From JBJXGV01 sp046160485 (GTDB taxonomy: Bacteria > Orphanbacterota > Orphanbacteria > JBJXGV01), in assembly GCA_046160485.1 (NCBI GenBank), contig JBJXGV010000028.1, positions 186,001-250,000 of the forward strand: a stretch of DNA of 64,000 bases. The letters are read 5' to 3'. Numbering within the stretch: position 1 is the first letter of the stretch; every line of letters begins with the position of its first letter. Made by a program: the position numbers and the translations under genes. The notes under the pieces are model-generated. The model ran no database searches. It was not told the DNA's origin and was given only the letters and a program-made list of their open reading frames with translations. Shown piece after piece: positions 50,298 to 58,801 of this stretch.

Positions 50298-51905
50298 TCA
50301 GCTATAAATGTCGCTGAAGATTTCGATCGCCTGTTGAGCCGGTATGTCGCCTTCGCCGTAGAGTGGGACGGGGAGTTCGACGACAACGCGCGCCCCGCCT
50401 TCGTCGCGGTTCGCGATCGTGATGCGGCCGCGATGCTCCGAGACGATGCGTTGGCAAATGGAAAGCCCGAGCCCCGTGCCGTTCGATTTCGTAGTGAAGA
50501 ATGGATTCCAGATCTTCTCGAGGTTCGCGGGGTCCACGCCGGGGCCGCTGTCCTCGATCCGCACCTCCACGCTGTAGTGCGCCCCGGAGCGCTTCGTTGC
50601 GCCCGCGTGCGGTGGGATCAACGCGGTCGCAAGGCGCACACCCCCCGCGGGCGGCGTCGCCTCGATCGCGTTCTTCAACACGTTGAGAAACACCTGCGTC
50701 ATCTGAGTCGTGTCGAGATCGACGAGCGGAACGTTCGCCGCATAGTCGCGCGAGACGGCGAGGCGTTTCTCCGACGCCTTGCGCGAAAGCAGCGCGAGGC
50801 ACCGATCGAGAATCGCCGGTATCGAGTGCGGCGCGAACTGCGGCGCGGAGGGCCGCGCGAACTTCAGGAGATCTTCGACCAGACGATTGAGGCGGCGCAC
50901 CTCGTCGATGATCGTCGAGACGAGCGGGCGGCTCGGGTCCTCCGCCGTCATGCGCATGAGCAGGATCTCGGCGACCATCTCGATCCCGGCGAGCGGATTG
51001 CGAATCTCGTGCGCCATACCCGCGGAGAGTTCGCCGAGCGAGGCGAGCCGCTCGATCCGTCGGATCTCCTGGTCTTGGCGCTTCACGTACGTCAGGTCGT
51101 CGAAGATCGCGACGAGCCCGACGGCTGCGCTCGACTCGTCGTACAAGCGCGACGCCCGCAGAAGCACCGGCACCTCGCGATCGTCGTGCGCGCGGACGAT
51201 CACTTCTTCGTCGATCGTGCCGAGGCCGGTGACAAGCGCGCTCTCGAGCGGCGCCGACGAGGGCGTGCGAAACACCTCTGATGCTAGACGGCCGATCGCA
51301 TCGCCCTCGAAGACGCCGAGCAGCTCGCGCGCGGCGGGGTTGACACGTGTCACGCGCCCCTCGTGATCCAAGATGATGAGCCCCGACGCGAGACTCTGGA
51401 AGACGCGGTCGTTGAGCTCTTGAACCGCAAGCAGATCCTGCGTGACGGCGAGAATGCGTTCGCGCATGCGCGTTTGAGTCTCGGCGAGCAGGCGGTTCGA
51501 ATCGGTGAGCCGGCGTACGACGGCGCGGCTCTCGTCGTCGGCGTCGCGCCGCCGCATCGACAGATTCGCGGCGCGCCGAAGTTGCGCCGCACGCGCCGGC
51601 TTCGCGACGACCTCGACGCCGAAGTCGCGTGCAAGCGCCGCCCCGCGCGAGACTCCGCCCCGCCCAGTCGCGAGAATGACCATCGACGCCGGAGCGATTC
51701 TCGCGAGAAGCTCGATGAACGCACGCGCGGGAAACCGCGCCATATCCAGGTCGAGTATGACGAGCGGAGAATGGGATCGCGCATTCGCGAGCGCGGAGCG
51801 CGGCGAGGTGCGCCGCAGCACCGAAGGGTCGCGGCGGTGAAACGCCCGGCGCGCGAGCACCTCCAGGTTAGGATCGTTCGAGACGATCAGGACCGCGAGC
51901 GACAG
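50298..51905 (-). CDS. Histidine kinase with degenerate receiver and PAS domains
   Basis: About 535 residues if translated from CTG 51905, which lies six bases after AAAGGA (51912-51917); GTG 52007 is the nearest ordinary start but overlaps the preceding gene by 49 bases. A receiver-like domain comes first (LAVLIVSNDPN ... VILDLDMA ... VVAKPA); it keeps the central Asp and Lys-Pro but lacks the acidic pair, so it is probably a pseudo-receiver. A PAS domain and HisKA/HATPase follow, with H299 (HEIRNPLAG) and GTGLGLSIC. It is the likely partner of the regulator just downstream. Confidence 0.88.
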   Translation of the reverse strand: MSLAVLIVSNDPNLEVLARRAFHRRDPSVLRRTSPRSALANARSHSPLVILDLDMARFPARAFIELLARIAPASMVILATGRGGVSRGAALARDFGVEVVAKPARAAQLRRAANLSMRRRDADDESRAVVRRLTDSNRLLAETQTRMRERILAVTQDLLAVQELNDRVFQSLASGLIILDHEGRVTRVNPAARELLGVFEGDAIGRLASEVFRTPSSAPLESALVTGLGTIDEEVIVRAHDDREVPVLLRASRLYDESSAAVGLVAIFDDLTYVKRQDQEIRRIERLASLGELSAGMAHEIRNPLAGIEMVAEILLMRMTAEDPSRPLVSTIIDEVRRLNRLVEDLLKFARPSAPQFAPHSIPAILDRCLALLSRKASEKRLAVSRDYAANVPLVDLDTTQMTQVFLNVLKNAIEATPPAGGVRLATALIPPHAGATKRSGAHYSVEVRIEDSGPGVDPANLEKIWNPFFTTKSNGTGLGLSICQRIVSEHRGRITIANRDEGGARVVVELPVPLYGEGDIPAQQAIEIFSDIYS

Positions 51906-51958
51906 TGCCTGTCCTTTCGCAGAATCCGTGGCGATCGAGCGGCCCGCTATGACTCCGC

Positions 51959-52309
51959 CTAGGGAGTCTCGCCGTAGTCGACGCGGAGTCGCGTTCTCCG
52001 GCCGCACGCGCAGATCACGACGAACTCGCGGACCACACCATCCGTCTCCACCACCTCGACGTCCGTTTCGTGGAGATCGGCACGCGAACCGACTCTCGGC
52101 GCCGGCGAAACGCTTCGAGCGGCTGGTGCCACCTCTTCGTAGAGGAAGGGCTGGCACGTCGGCGCTTCGTCCCGCGGCGCCGCAGCCGCGACGGCATTCG
52201 CCGCTTGTACGGCGCGCCGCTCGCCGGTTTCGCCTTCGTCGCGAGGAGGCAGTCTATTGTCAGTGTTAGCGACTGTCAACTCCGACCTTGCCAAGACGGC
52301 GTCGCTCAT
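51959..52309 (-). CDS. Hypothetical protein with C-terminal CxC motif
   Basis: A 116-residue protein whose ATG overlaps the HD-GYP stop (ATGA). The first 75 residues are polar and probably disordered, with a single Cys at about 52. The end is a compact beta-rich segment (VREFVVICACGRRTRLRVD) with a Cys-x-Cys pair. I do not recognise a family. It is placed between the cyclic-di-GMP phosphodiesterase and the kinase of the flagellar regulator, so a signalling role is possible but unproven. Confidence 0.6.
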   Translation of the reverse strand: MSDAVLARSELTVANTDNRLPPRDEGETGERRAVQAANAVAAAAPRDEAPTCQPFLYEEVAPAARSVSPAPRVGSRADLHETDVEVVETDGVVREFVVICACGRRTRLRVDYGETP

Positions 52310-54408
52310 GGGGTCTCTCCTGGCGCGAGGACCTCTTTCATGTCGCGCTTCTCGCGATCCACCGCGCTCATGATTTCTCCGAGCGCCTTCGCGTCGAAGC
52401 CGTTTTCTCCGAGTGAAGCCTCGTCAAGACGCGCGCAGATCTCTTCCGGCGTGTCGCCGCTGCCTGCGGCGTGAGAGATCAGGTTCGCCATCGCCACGAG
52501 TTTCACCAGGCTGAACGAACCGGGCGCCTTCTCCAGAAGCTCGAGCGGCCGGTGGTGATAGAGGATCGCTTCGCGCAAGCGCACCGGGATGTTCCAACGC
52601 GTCGCGATCCACTCTCCGATTTCCGCGTGATCGAAGCCGAGAACCATCCGTTCCGCGTCGAGATCGCAGAGGGATTGCTGTTCCTTCATGAGCCGGATCT
52701 GCTCGCTCGACTCGCGCGCGTACTGGTCAAGGGCGATCTTGCCGACGTCGTGCAGGAGCCCCGCTGTGAACGCCTCATCGGGCTGCACGTCGAGCCGGCG
52801 CACGCGCGATGCGATGGCCTTCGCGATCACCGCGCACTCGATCGCGTGCTCGAAGAGCGCCAGACGCCGCGCATCGCGCGACTTGATGATCTCGCGAAAG
52901 ACTCCCATCACGCCGATGTTCAAAACGACGTTCTGCACGACTCGGTACCCGAGAATCGCGACCGCGAGGTTGATCGTTCCGATCTTGTGCGAGAACCCGT
53001 AGTACGCCGAGTTGACGAGGCGCAGGATCTTGATGACGAGCGCTTGGTCGCGCGAAATCAGCCGCACGATGTCTCGCGCCGAACCGTTCGGATCGCGCGT
53101 CTTCTCGAGGATCTGCGTGACGATCTGCGGCAGTGCCGGCAGGTCGCGAATCTCACGCGAGAAGATCTTCTCGATCTCCGGGCGGGCGCCGTCGGGGTGT
53201 GCCGCCGGGCGCGACGCCATGCCGCCTTCCGCCAAAAGACCTGACCCGAACGCGGAAATCAGCGCCGTAACCATCTCCGGATCGAACTGTTGGCCGGCGA
53301 GCCCTTTGATCGTCGATATCGCTTCTTCGGTCGTCATCGCCTTCTTGTAGGGCCGGTCGGTCGTCATCGCGTCGAACGCGTCCGCCGTGCCGATCAGCTT
53401 TCCGAGAAGCGGGATGTCCTTCCCCGCAATGCCATGCGGGTACCCCTTGCCGTCGTAGCGTTCGTGATGGCTCACGACACCGGGAATCGCGGACGTCAGA
53501 TCGGGCAGCCCGTCGAGAATACGCGCGCCCTTGAGCGTGTGCTGCTTCACCTCGTCGAACTCTTCGGGCGTAAGCCCGCCTGTTTTCTTCAGAATGGCAT
53601 CGGTGACGCCGATCTTGCCGATGTCGTGAAGGAACGCGGCGAGGCGAACCGTGTTTCGGAACTCGTAGGAGAAGTCGATAGCGCCGCTCATTTCGAGTTC
53701 GTGTAGAAGCGCGAGCGAGTATTTCGCGACGCGCTCCGAGTGTCCGCGCGTGTAGGGATCGCGCTCCTCGAGCGCCGCGGTGAGCGAGCGCACTACCGCG
53801 ATGACCGTGTCGAGATTCGAGCGCCGCGTCCGCGATTCGCGCACGACGCCTTCGATCTGCGTCGCCGCGATGCGCAGGAACTCGACATCTTCCTGCACGA
53901 ACTCGAGCGCGGCGCTCGAGGAGAGAATGCCGAGCACGCCCACCGTCCGCGGCCCAGTCCCGAGCGGAACGAGTGCGACCGCGCCGACGACGCCCCCGTA
54001 CGGCTTCAGCTCCGCATGACGCGCGTCGCTCAGAACCCGTGGGATAAGAAGCGGCGTTCCGCTGCTCGCGACGGAGCGCACCAAATTCTCGGAGAGGATC
54101 TTCTTGAGTTCGGAGTGATTCTCGAAGCCCGCGTAGATCTCTTCGCGCGTGCTTTCGCCGCGTTCGGCAAGCAGCACAAGAAGTCCGAATGGCGCGCAGA
54201 GGGATTCGCGGAGATGCTCGAGCGCGGCCGCGAGTGTTTCTCGGAGCGCGACGTCTTCGTCGAGGATTCGCGAGAGCCGGGCGAGCGCATAGAAACGCGC
54301 CCGGATAGCTCGGGCCTCCTCCAGCGTCTGCCGCAGACGCGGCAGCATTCCCTGAAGAGGCGCATGCCTCCGGCTCCGACCGACTCCGGTGGCCGCTATC
54401 CCCGGCAC
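52306..54408 (-). CDS. GAF-HD-GYP-HDOD signalling protein (c-di-GMP phosphodiesterase-like)
   Basis: Up to 700 residues from GTG 54408; ATG 54348 is an alternative. A GAF domain (about 45-190) is followed by an HD-GYP domain (about 200-370) with FLHDIGKIGV and HHERYDGKGYP, the intact metal and GYP motifs. A second HD-related HDOD domain follows (about 400-600; LVIKILRLVNSAYYGF and AGLLHDVGKIALDQ). HD-GYP domains hydrolyse cyclic di-GMP, which usually favours motility. The HDOD domain here retains an HD pair, so it may also bind metal. It lies between flgM and the flagellar kinase. Confidence 0.9.
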   Translation of the reverse strand: MPGIAATGVGRSRRHAPLQGMLPRLRQTLEEARAIRARFYALARLSRILDEDVALRETLAAALEHLRESLCAPFGLLVLLAERGESTREEIYAGFENHSELKKILSENLVRSVASSGTPLLIPRVLSDARHAELKPYGGVVGAVALVPLGTGPRTVGVLGILSSSAALEFVQEDVEFLRIAATQIEGVVRESRTRRSNLDTVIAVVRSLTAALEERDPYTRGHSERVAKYSLALLHELEMSGAIDFSYEFRNTVRLAAFLHDIGKIGVTDAILKKTGGLTPEEFDEVKQHTLKGARILDGLPDLTSAIPGVVSHHERYDGKGYPHGIAGKDIPLLGKLIGTADAFDAMTTDRPYKKAMTTEEAISTIKGLAGQQFDPEMVTALISAFGSGLLAEGGMASRPAAHPDGARPEIEKIFSREIRDLPALPQIVTQILEKTRDPNGSARDIVRLISRDQALVIKILRLVNSAYYGFSHKIGTINLAVAILGYRVVQNVVLNIGVMGVFREIIKSRDARRLALFEHAIECAVIAKAIASRVRRLDVQPDEAFTAGLLHDVGKIALDQYARESSEQIRLMKEQQSLCDLDAERMVLGFDHAEIGEWIATRWNIPVRLREAILYHHRPLELLEKAPGSFSLVKLVAMANLISHAAGSGDTPEEICARLDEASLGENGFDAKALGEIMSAVDREKRDMKEVLAPGETP

Positions 54409-54420
54409 GGCGAGCGGGAC

Positions 54421-54735
54421 TTAGTCCTGTTCGCCGAGATTAAGAACCGACTCGACGAGCCGCGCGAGAACGACGTCCCGCACCTGTCGGTTGTTCTCGT
54501 AGTAGCCGGAGTCGATGCGATCACGCACTTCGCGCACGCGCTCGTCGCGGATCTCGCCCCGCGCAACCGAGCCTTCCACGCCGATTGCTTGGCCGTCAGC
54601 AAACGCCTTGGCCGCAGTCGAGAGTTCAACCTGATCGCGGCCTCGTGCGGACGCGGCTTCCGGGCCGCTGGGCGCGCCGTTTCTCTTCGGGCGCTCGATA
54701 CCAGCCAATTCGCGCGCGACCCTATTGATTTCCAT
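54421..54735 (-). CDS. flgM: Anti-sigma-28 factor FlgM
   Basis: 104 residues from ATG 54735 with GGAGG eight bases upstream. The N-terminal half is Arg/Lys/Pro-rich and probably disordered. The C-terminal half contains the FlgM pattern (VELSTAAKAFADGQ; IRDERVREVRDRIDSGYY; then helices ending LVESVLNLG). FlgM holds FliA until the hook is complete, then is exported. It is encoded beside flgN as in other bacteria. Confidence 0.88.
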   Translation of the reverse strand: MEINRVARELAGIERPKRNGAPSGPEAASARGRDQVELSTAAKAFADGQAIGVEGSVARGEIRDERVREVRDRIDSGYYENNRQVRDVVLARLVESVLNLGEQD

Positions 54736-54766
54736 GACCCGAACCTCCTGAGCGTCCCGCTCTCTA

Positions 54767-55204
54767 CTAGCGTCTCTCGTCCACGAGACGCGCGGCAACA
54801 GCGCCGCGGTACGACTGAAGCCCAGCGTCACCTCGTGTGACGTGGGCCAACTCACTTCCGATGGCGTCACGAAGGCCCGATACGAGCGCCAATGCTTCCG
54901 CCTCTTTCTCGAGCACGGCCGCGAGCGCCTTCTCGGCGCGCTCGGCCAAACGGTCCGCGATTCGCGCCGGTATAGACTCCTGCGCCTCGGCGCTCACGTT
55001 CGCTTCGTCCTGTGACCGGCGGATACGTCCGATCAGTGTTCCCTTTTCTTCGACGATTCGACCGAACCCCTCCATGTCGCCGCGCCGAAGACAATCCACT
55101 TGCACTCGAGCCAACTCGACGAGCGATTCGTAACACTCGACGATCGCCTCCGTGCAGAGGCTCCGTGCTTCGCTTGCCGGGTTCGAACTCGCCGCGGGTG
55201 TCAT
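54767..55204 (-). CDS. flgN: Flagellar export chaperone FlgN
   Basis: 145 residues from ATG 55204, which overlaps the fliS stop (ATGA). An all-helical protein with the FlgN-type YESLVELARVQVDCLRRGD and IVEEKGTLIGRIRRSQDEA helices, plus a long C-terminal helix. FlgN-type proteins chaperone the hook-filament junction proteins FlgK and FlgL. flgL is at the right edge of the window. Confidence 0.78.
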   Translation of the reverse strand: MTPAASSNPASEARSLCTEAIVECYESLVELARVQVDCLRRGDMEGFGRIVEEKGTLIGRIRRSQDEANVSAEAQESIPARIADRLAERAEKALAAVLEKEAEALALVSGLRDAIGSELAHVTRGDAGLQSYRGAVAARLVDERR

Positions 55205-55623
55205 GCGCACACGGAGAGATCGCCGACGCGCGGGGTGTGTCCGGCCTCGACTGATTTCTTTTGCGCCTGCACCGCGAGTTGCTCCCATGCGTCGCGGAGT
55301 TGCTCGAGCACGCGCAGCGCATCGTCGATCGCATCGGCCTCGGGCGTATTCGCGATCTTCCCCAGGCGCTCGACGACGTACGAGTAGAGGCGCGTCAGGT
55401 TCTGCGCCATCTCACCCGCCGCCGGATTCACGGACGCCATCAGATGGAGCACGATTTTCTCCGCTCGCAGGACGTGCGACAGCGCCTCGGCCGGTCTCTC
55501 CTCGGCGATCGCCAGACGCGCGCGCCGAAGGAAGCCGATCGCGCCGTCGTACGCCATAACGATCAGTCGCGTGCCATCCGCACTCGCCACCTCAGATTCG
55601 CGATAACTCTTCAGATAGCTCAA
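55201..55623 (-). CDS. fliS: Flagellin chaperone FliS
   Basis: A 140-residue four-helix protein from TTG 55623, five bases after AAGGAG. Family motifs are YRESEVASADGTRLIVMAYDG, FLRRARLAI and the ENLTRLYSYV-type helix (MAQNLTRLYSYVVERL). FliS prevents premature flagellin polymerisation. It follows fliD by 30 bases, as usual. Confidence 0.94.
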   Translation of the reverse strand: MSYLKSYRESEVASADGTRLIVMAYDGAIGFLRRARLAIAEERPAEALSHVLRAEKIVLHLMASVNPAAGEMAQNLTRLYSYVVERLGKIANTPEADAIDDALRVLEQLRDAWEQLAVQAQKKSVEAGHTPRVGDLSVCA

Positions 55624-55653
55624 TGCCTCTCCTTGTTGGCTGATGCCGGCGCC

Positions 55654-58320
55654 TTAACGGTTTGAATTCGATCCCGACGTTTGCGAATTCAGACTCGACA
55701 ACTGCGATCCGAGAAACGAACCCTGCGATTGAAGGTCGAGCATCGCGCGCTCGAGCCGTTCGAACTGCGCCTCGAGACTGCGCCGCCGAACGACGAGTCT
55801 CGCCTCGATGCGGCCGATTTGATCATTGAGCCCATCGATTTGGCGGTTGAGGCCGGCCTCGCGCGACGCGAGCGTCCCGTCGGTCGCGTCCGTGAGGCGA
55901 TCGAGTTCGCGGCTCAAACGCGCGCCGACACCTTCAGTGATTCTGAGCGCGCCCTGGCTACTCCCCTGCGCCGCGAGCTGCTGCGGCGTGAGGCTGACGA
56001 CGAGTTGAACGCCGAGTGTCTCGAAGTCGTCCGGCTCGTCCGGGCTGAGCGGTCCGCCAACGAGAAGCTGCCCGATTCCATGCGCCTCTTCGCCGTTGAT
56101 CGTTCCCGCGACGTCGACGCCTTTCGACGAGACACCCATCTGCGCTTGCGTGAATCCGAGGCCGCCCGTGAAGAGATTGCCCGCCGTCGAGACGAGTTCG
56201 ATCGACGAGCTGCTGCCGTACGCATCCGAGGCGAACTCGAAGTGCCCCTGACCGCCGCCGTCGTCGACGAAGCTGACCGTCACCTTGCTCGTTGCGAGCG
56301 CCGAATCGGCATTCAGCTTGGTCTGCAACTCGTCGGCGAGCGCCTCGCCCGATGTGTAGCTGGCTTGCGTCACGTTGATCTGAGCGCTGAGCGCGCCGTT
56401 GACCTTGATCTGGATCACATTATTCGTCGCGTTGACGACGAACGGCGTGACCGCGGGGTCGGCGATTTGCGACCCTGACTTCCGCGCATGATCGGCCGCG
56501 CGGGTAATGTCGACCGCGTAGCCGTTCGCTACGATCCGCGCGTCGCGGTGCGTCGCGGTGCCGCGCACCGAGGTGCCGGCATTGAGGAGCGTGACGTCCT
56601 CGTCCGTCGCAGAACCCACGGTCGCGAAGAGCCCGCGCACCGCGTCGATGTTGCCCTCGAGCGCGTCCGTCAGTTTCGTGTCATTGATGGATAGGCGCCC
56701 GGTCGAATCCGTCGTGATGCCGACCGACGAGAGCGCCTTAAAGTCGCTGCCGAGCCCCGCAATCTGCGATGTCGCGAGCCGGCGAAGCGAAAGGTCCATC
56801 GAGAGAAGCGTCGAATCGCCGAAGAGAACGCCGGAACTCTTCGTCGTGGCGTCGTACGTCAGTTGCTTCTTGAGGTAGTCGACAACCGTGTTGTAACGGC
56901 TCACGAAGTTGGTGACGCCTGCTTTCAGGCCTTCGATGTCGCGCTCGATCTCGAGCGTCACCGGCGTCTCGCTCACCGACTTCGCCGTGATCGTCAGGCC
57001 GTCGATCGCGTCCGCGAATTCGTTCGTGGCGCTCGTCAGAACAAGCGTGTTGCCGCTCCCCGATCCGCTGCCAAACGTCATCGACGCGTCCTGCGCCGCC
57101 TGCAACGTGGGCGATGTCGTCGCGATCGAGAACGTGTCCCCTGTTGCGAGCGTGCCTCCGTCCAACGCGAGCACGACCCCTTCGGCGACTGCGATCTGCG
57201 AGCGCGCGGCGTAGCTTGCCGGGACGTTGATCGTTCCGGTCGCACCGTTGCCGTCGCTCCACCCGATCGTCAGCGCGTCGGTGCCGACGACTCCGCCGGA
57301 GGTGACGTTGAACGAGTACGTCTTCGACTTGGTGCCGGTGAAAGTCCCGCGCCCCGTCGCCGCGATCGTGAAATCATCGCCCGCTACGACGGTTCCCGCC
57401 GCGAACTTGACGGCCAGTCCATCCTTGACCGCGATCTCGGTTCCGGCTGTGTAGCCCGCCGGGACAACGATCGACCCTGTGCCGCCCGCGCCGTCGTTGT
57501 ACGTGAACGTCATCGCATCGGTGCCGATCGTTCCGCCGCTCGAGGCATCGAAGGTAAACGTGCGATTGCTGGCGCCCGTATACGAACCCGCGGAAGTCGC
57601 CACAGACGTTCCCGCGAACGTGCCGTTCGTCGCGGGACCGATGTTCGTAAACGTCGCGGTACCCGCGAAGCCCGCGCCCTTCGTGACGCCGGATGTCGAA
57701 CGCGCGAATGCGGGCGCCGTCCCACCGGTGAGGCTCGCTTCGATCGCGATGGTGTTGGCCGCGCCGCTTGTCTTCGAGGTCAGAATCAGTTTGTACGCCG
57801 ACGCGCCGCTGCCCGTGTTGATGATGCTCGCGGTCACATCCGCGTCCGAGGCGTTGATCGCGTCGCGCAGCCCGGAAAGCGTCGAGGCCCCGGCGCCGAC
57901 GGTGATCGTCTCCTCGTCACCCTCGCCGACCGTGATCGACACGGTGCCGGTTCCGACGACGGAGTCTGCGGAGGCGAAGCCCTGCGACGCGAGAATCTCG
58001 GACTGCGCGAGCGAGTTCACCGTGAATGTGTAGCGGCCGGGGCTCGCGCTCGATTCCGCCGTGGCGGAGAGCACATCTTCGTCGGACGACGACACGGAGA
58101 GCGTGTCGAAGCTATCCGGCTTGCCGAGCCGGTCGGTTTCGATCTTGAGTGAAATCAGCATCGCGGAGAGGCCTTGGAACGCAGAGATCTGATTCGATCG
58201 ATCGGCGATCCGGCCTTCCATGAGAACGGCCGGCCGCCGTGCGGCTCCGACGATCGCATCGATGATCGCGCCCGTATTGAGACCGGACGCGAGGCCGTTC
58301 GAGAAACTAATCGCGGGCAC
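55654..58320 (-). CDS. fliD: Flagellar filament cap protein FliD, enlarged
   Basis: 888 residues from GTG 58320 (AGGAGG five bases upstream); usual FliD is 450-650. The N-terminus has the FliD pattern SGLNTGAIIDAIVGAARRPA, and the C-terminus ends with the coiled LNRQIDGLNDQIGRIEARL helix. The middle has a tandem repeat of about 80 residues (245-322 and 325-402) within the Gly/Thr-rich surface region. It caps the filament and folds incoming flagellin. Confidence 0.93.
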   Translation of the reverse strand: MPAISFSNGLASGLNTGAIIDAIVGAARRPAVLMEGRIADRSNQISAFQGLSAMLISLKIETDRLGKPDSFDTLSVSSSDEDVLSATAESSASPGRYTFTVNSLAQSEILASQGFASADSVVGTGTVSITVGEGDEETITVGAGASTLSGLRDAINASDADVTASIINTGSGASAYKLILTSKTSGAANTIAIEASLTGGTAPAFARSTSGVTKGAGFAGTATFTNIGPATNGTFAGTSVATSAGSYTGASNRTFTFDASSGGTIGTDAMTFTYNDGAGGTGSIVVPAGYTAGTEIAVKDGLAVKFAAGTVVAGDDFTIAATGRGTFTGTKSKTYSFNVTSGGVVGTDALTIGWSDGNGATGTINVPASYAARSQIAVAEGVVLALDGGTLATGDTFSIATTSPTLQAAQDASMTFGSGSGSGNTLVLTSATNEFADAIDGLTITAKSVSETPVTLEIERDIEGLKAGVTNFVSRYNTVVDYLKKQLTYDATTKSSGVLFGDSTLLSMDLSLRRLATSQIAGLGSDFKALSSVGITTDSTGRLSINDTKLTDALEGNIDAVRGLFATVGSATDEDVTLLNAGTSVRGTATHRDARIVANGYAVDITRAADHARKSGSQIADPAVTPFVVNATNNVIQIKVNGALSAQINVTQASYTSGEALADELQTKLNADSALATSKVTVSFVDDGGGQGHFEFASDAYGSSSSIELVSTAGNLFTGGLGFTQAQMGVSSKGVDVAGTINGEEAHGIGQLLVGGPLSPDEPDDFETLGVQLVVSLTPQQLAAQGSSQGALRITEGVGARLSRELDRLTDATDGTLASREAGLNRQIDGLNDQIGRIEARLVVRRRSLEAQFERLERAMLDLQSQGSFLGSQLSSLNSQTSGSNSNR
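57115..57588 (-). repeat. Tandem 80-residue repeat inside FliD
   Basis: Two consecutive copies encode residues 245-322 and 325-402. Shared positions include Y/F-TG at the start, the pair SGGTIGTDAMTF / SGGVVGTDALTI, the pair VPAGYTAGTEIAV / VPASYAARSQIAV, and the ends AGDDFTIA / TGDTFSIA. Similarity is clear in protein but partly degenerate in DNA, so the duplication is not recent. Confidence 0.8.
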
Positions 58321-58345
58321 AACCGCCTCCTCACACTAGTTCGTT

Positions 58346-58723
58346 CTAAGCCCCTTCGTCGAAGAGCAACCCCGCCATCTCATCGAGCCGCGACCGGAGG
58401 TCGAGCAACTCGCGCGACGGAATGTATTTGATGACCTCATCCGTCTGCGTGTCGACAATGCGGGCTGCCACTTCGTGCGTCCCCTCGACGAGATACATCT
58501 CCATCCTGCGATTGACGCGCGCGAGTTTGTCGTTCGCCGCTTTGACCGCGCTTTCCAACTGCTTCACGTCCGTCTTCGTTTCGTGACCGCTTTCGTGCTC
58601 ATTCGACTCGGGCCGCTCCGCCGAGTTCGAGCGGACGGCAGGCCTTCGCTGGTTATCGTTCAGGAGAGCCGCCTGTGCACTCCCATAGCTCTCCGGTACG
58701 CGCGCGATTGGGTCGAGGTTCAT
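58346..58723 (-). CDS. flaG: FlaG family protein
   Basis: A 125-residue protein. A polar N-terminal half leads to the FlaG domain: VKAANDKLARVNRRMEMYLV followed by VDTQTDEVIKYIPSRELLDL. FlaG proteins affect filament length and are commonly encoded between flagellin and fliD, as here. Confidence 0.9.
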   Translation of the reverse strand: MNLDPIARVPESYGSAQAALLNDNQRRPAVRSNSAERPESNEHESGHETKTDVKQLESAVKAANDKLARVNRRMEMYLVEGTHEVAARIVDTQTDEVIKYIPSRELLDLRSRLDEMAGLLFDEGA

Positions 58724-58752
58724 CTCTCTTCCCTCCTACTCTGGCGGGCGAT

Positions 58753-58776
58753 GGGGCCGCGCTCGCGCGCGGCCCC
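58753..58776 (-). terminator. GC-rich hairpin between flagellin and flaG
   Basis: A perfect 10-bp stem GGGGCCGCGC (58753-58762) and GCGCGGCCCC (58767-58776) with a 4-base loop lies 25 bases after the flagellin stop. No T run follows, so it may be a weak terminator or an RNA-stabilising 3' end for the abundant flagellin message. Confidence 0.5.
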
Positions 58777-58801
58777 GGCCCACCATTCAAGCCACCAACG
58801 T

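Noticed and set aside
58753..58776. Flagellin 3' hairpin as a strong intrinsic terminator
   Set aside because: The stem is perfect but no T run follows, so only a weak or stabilising role is claimed.
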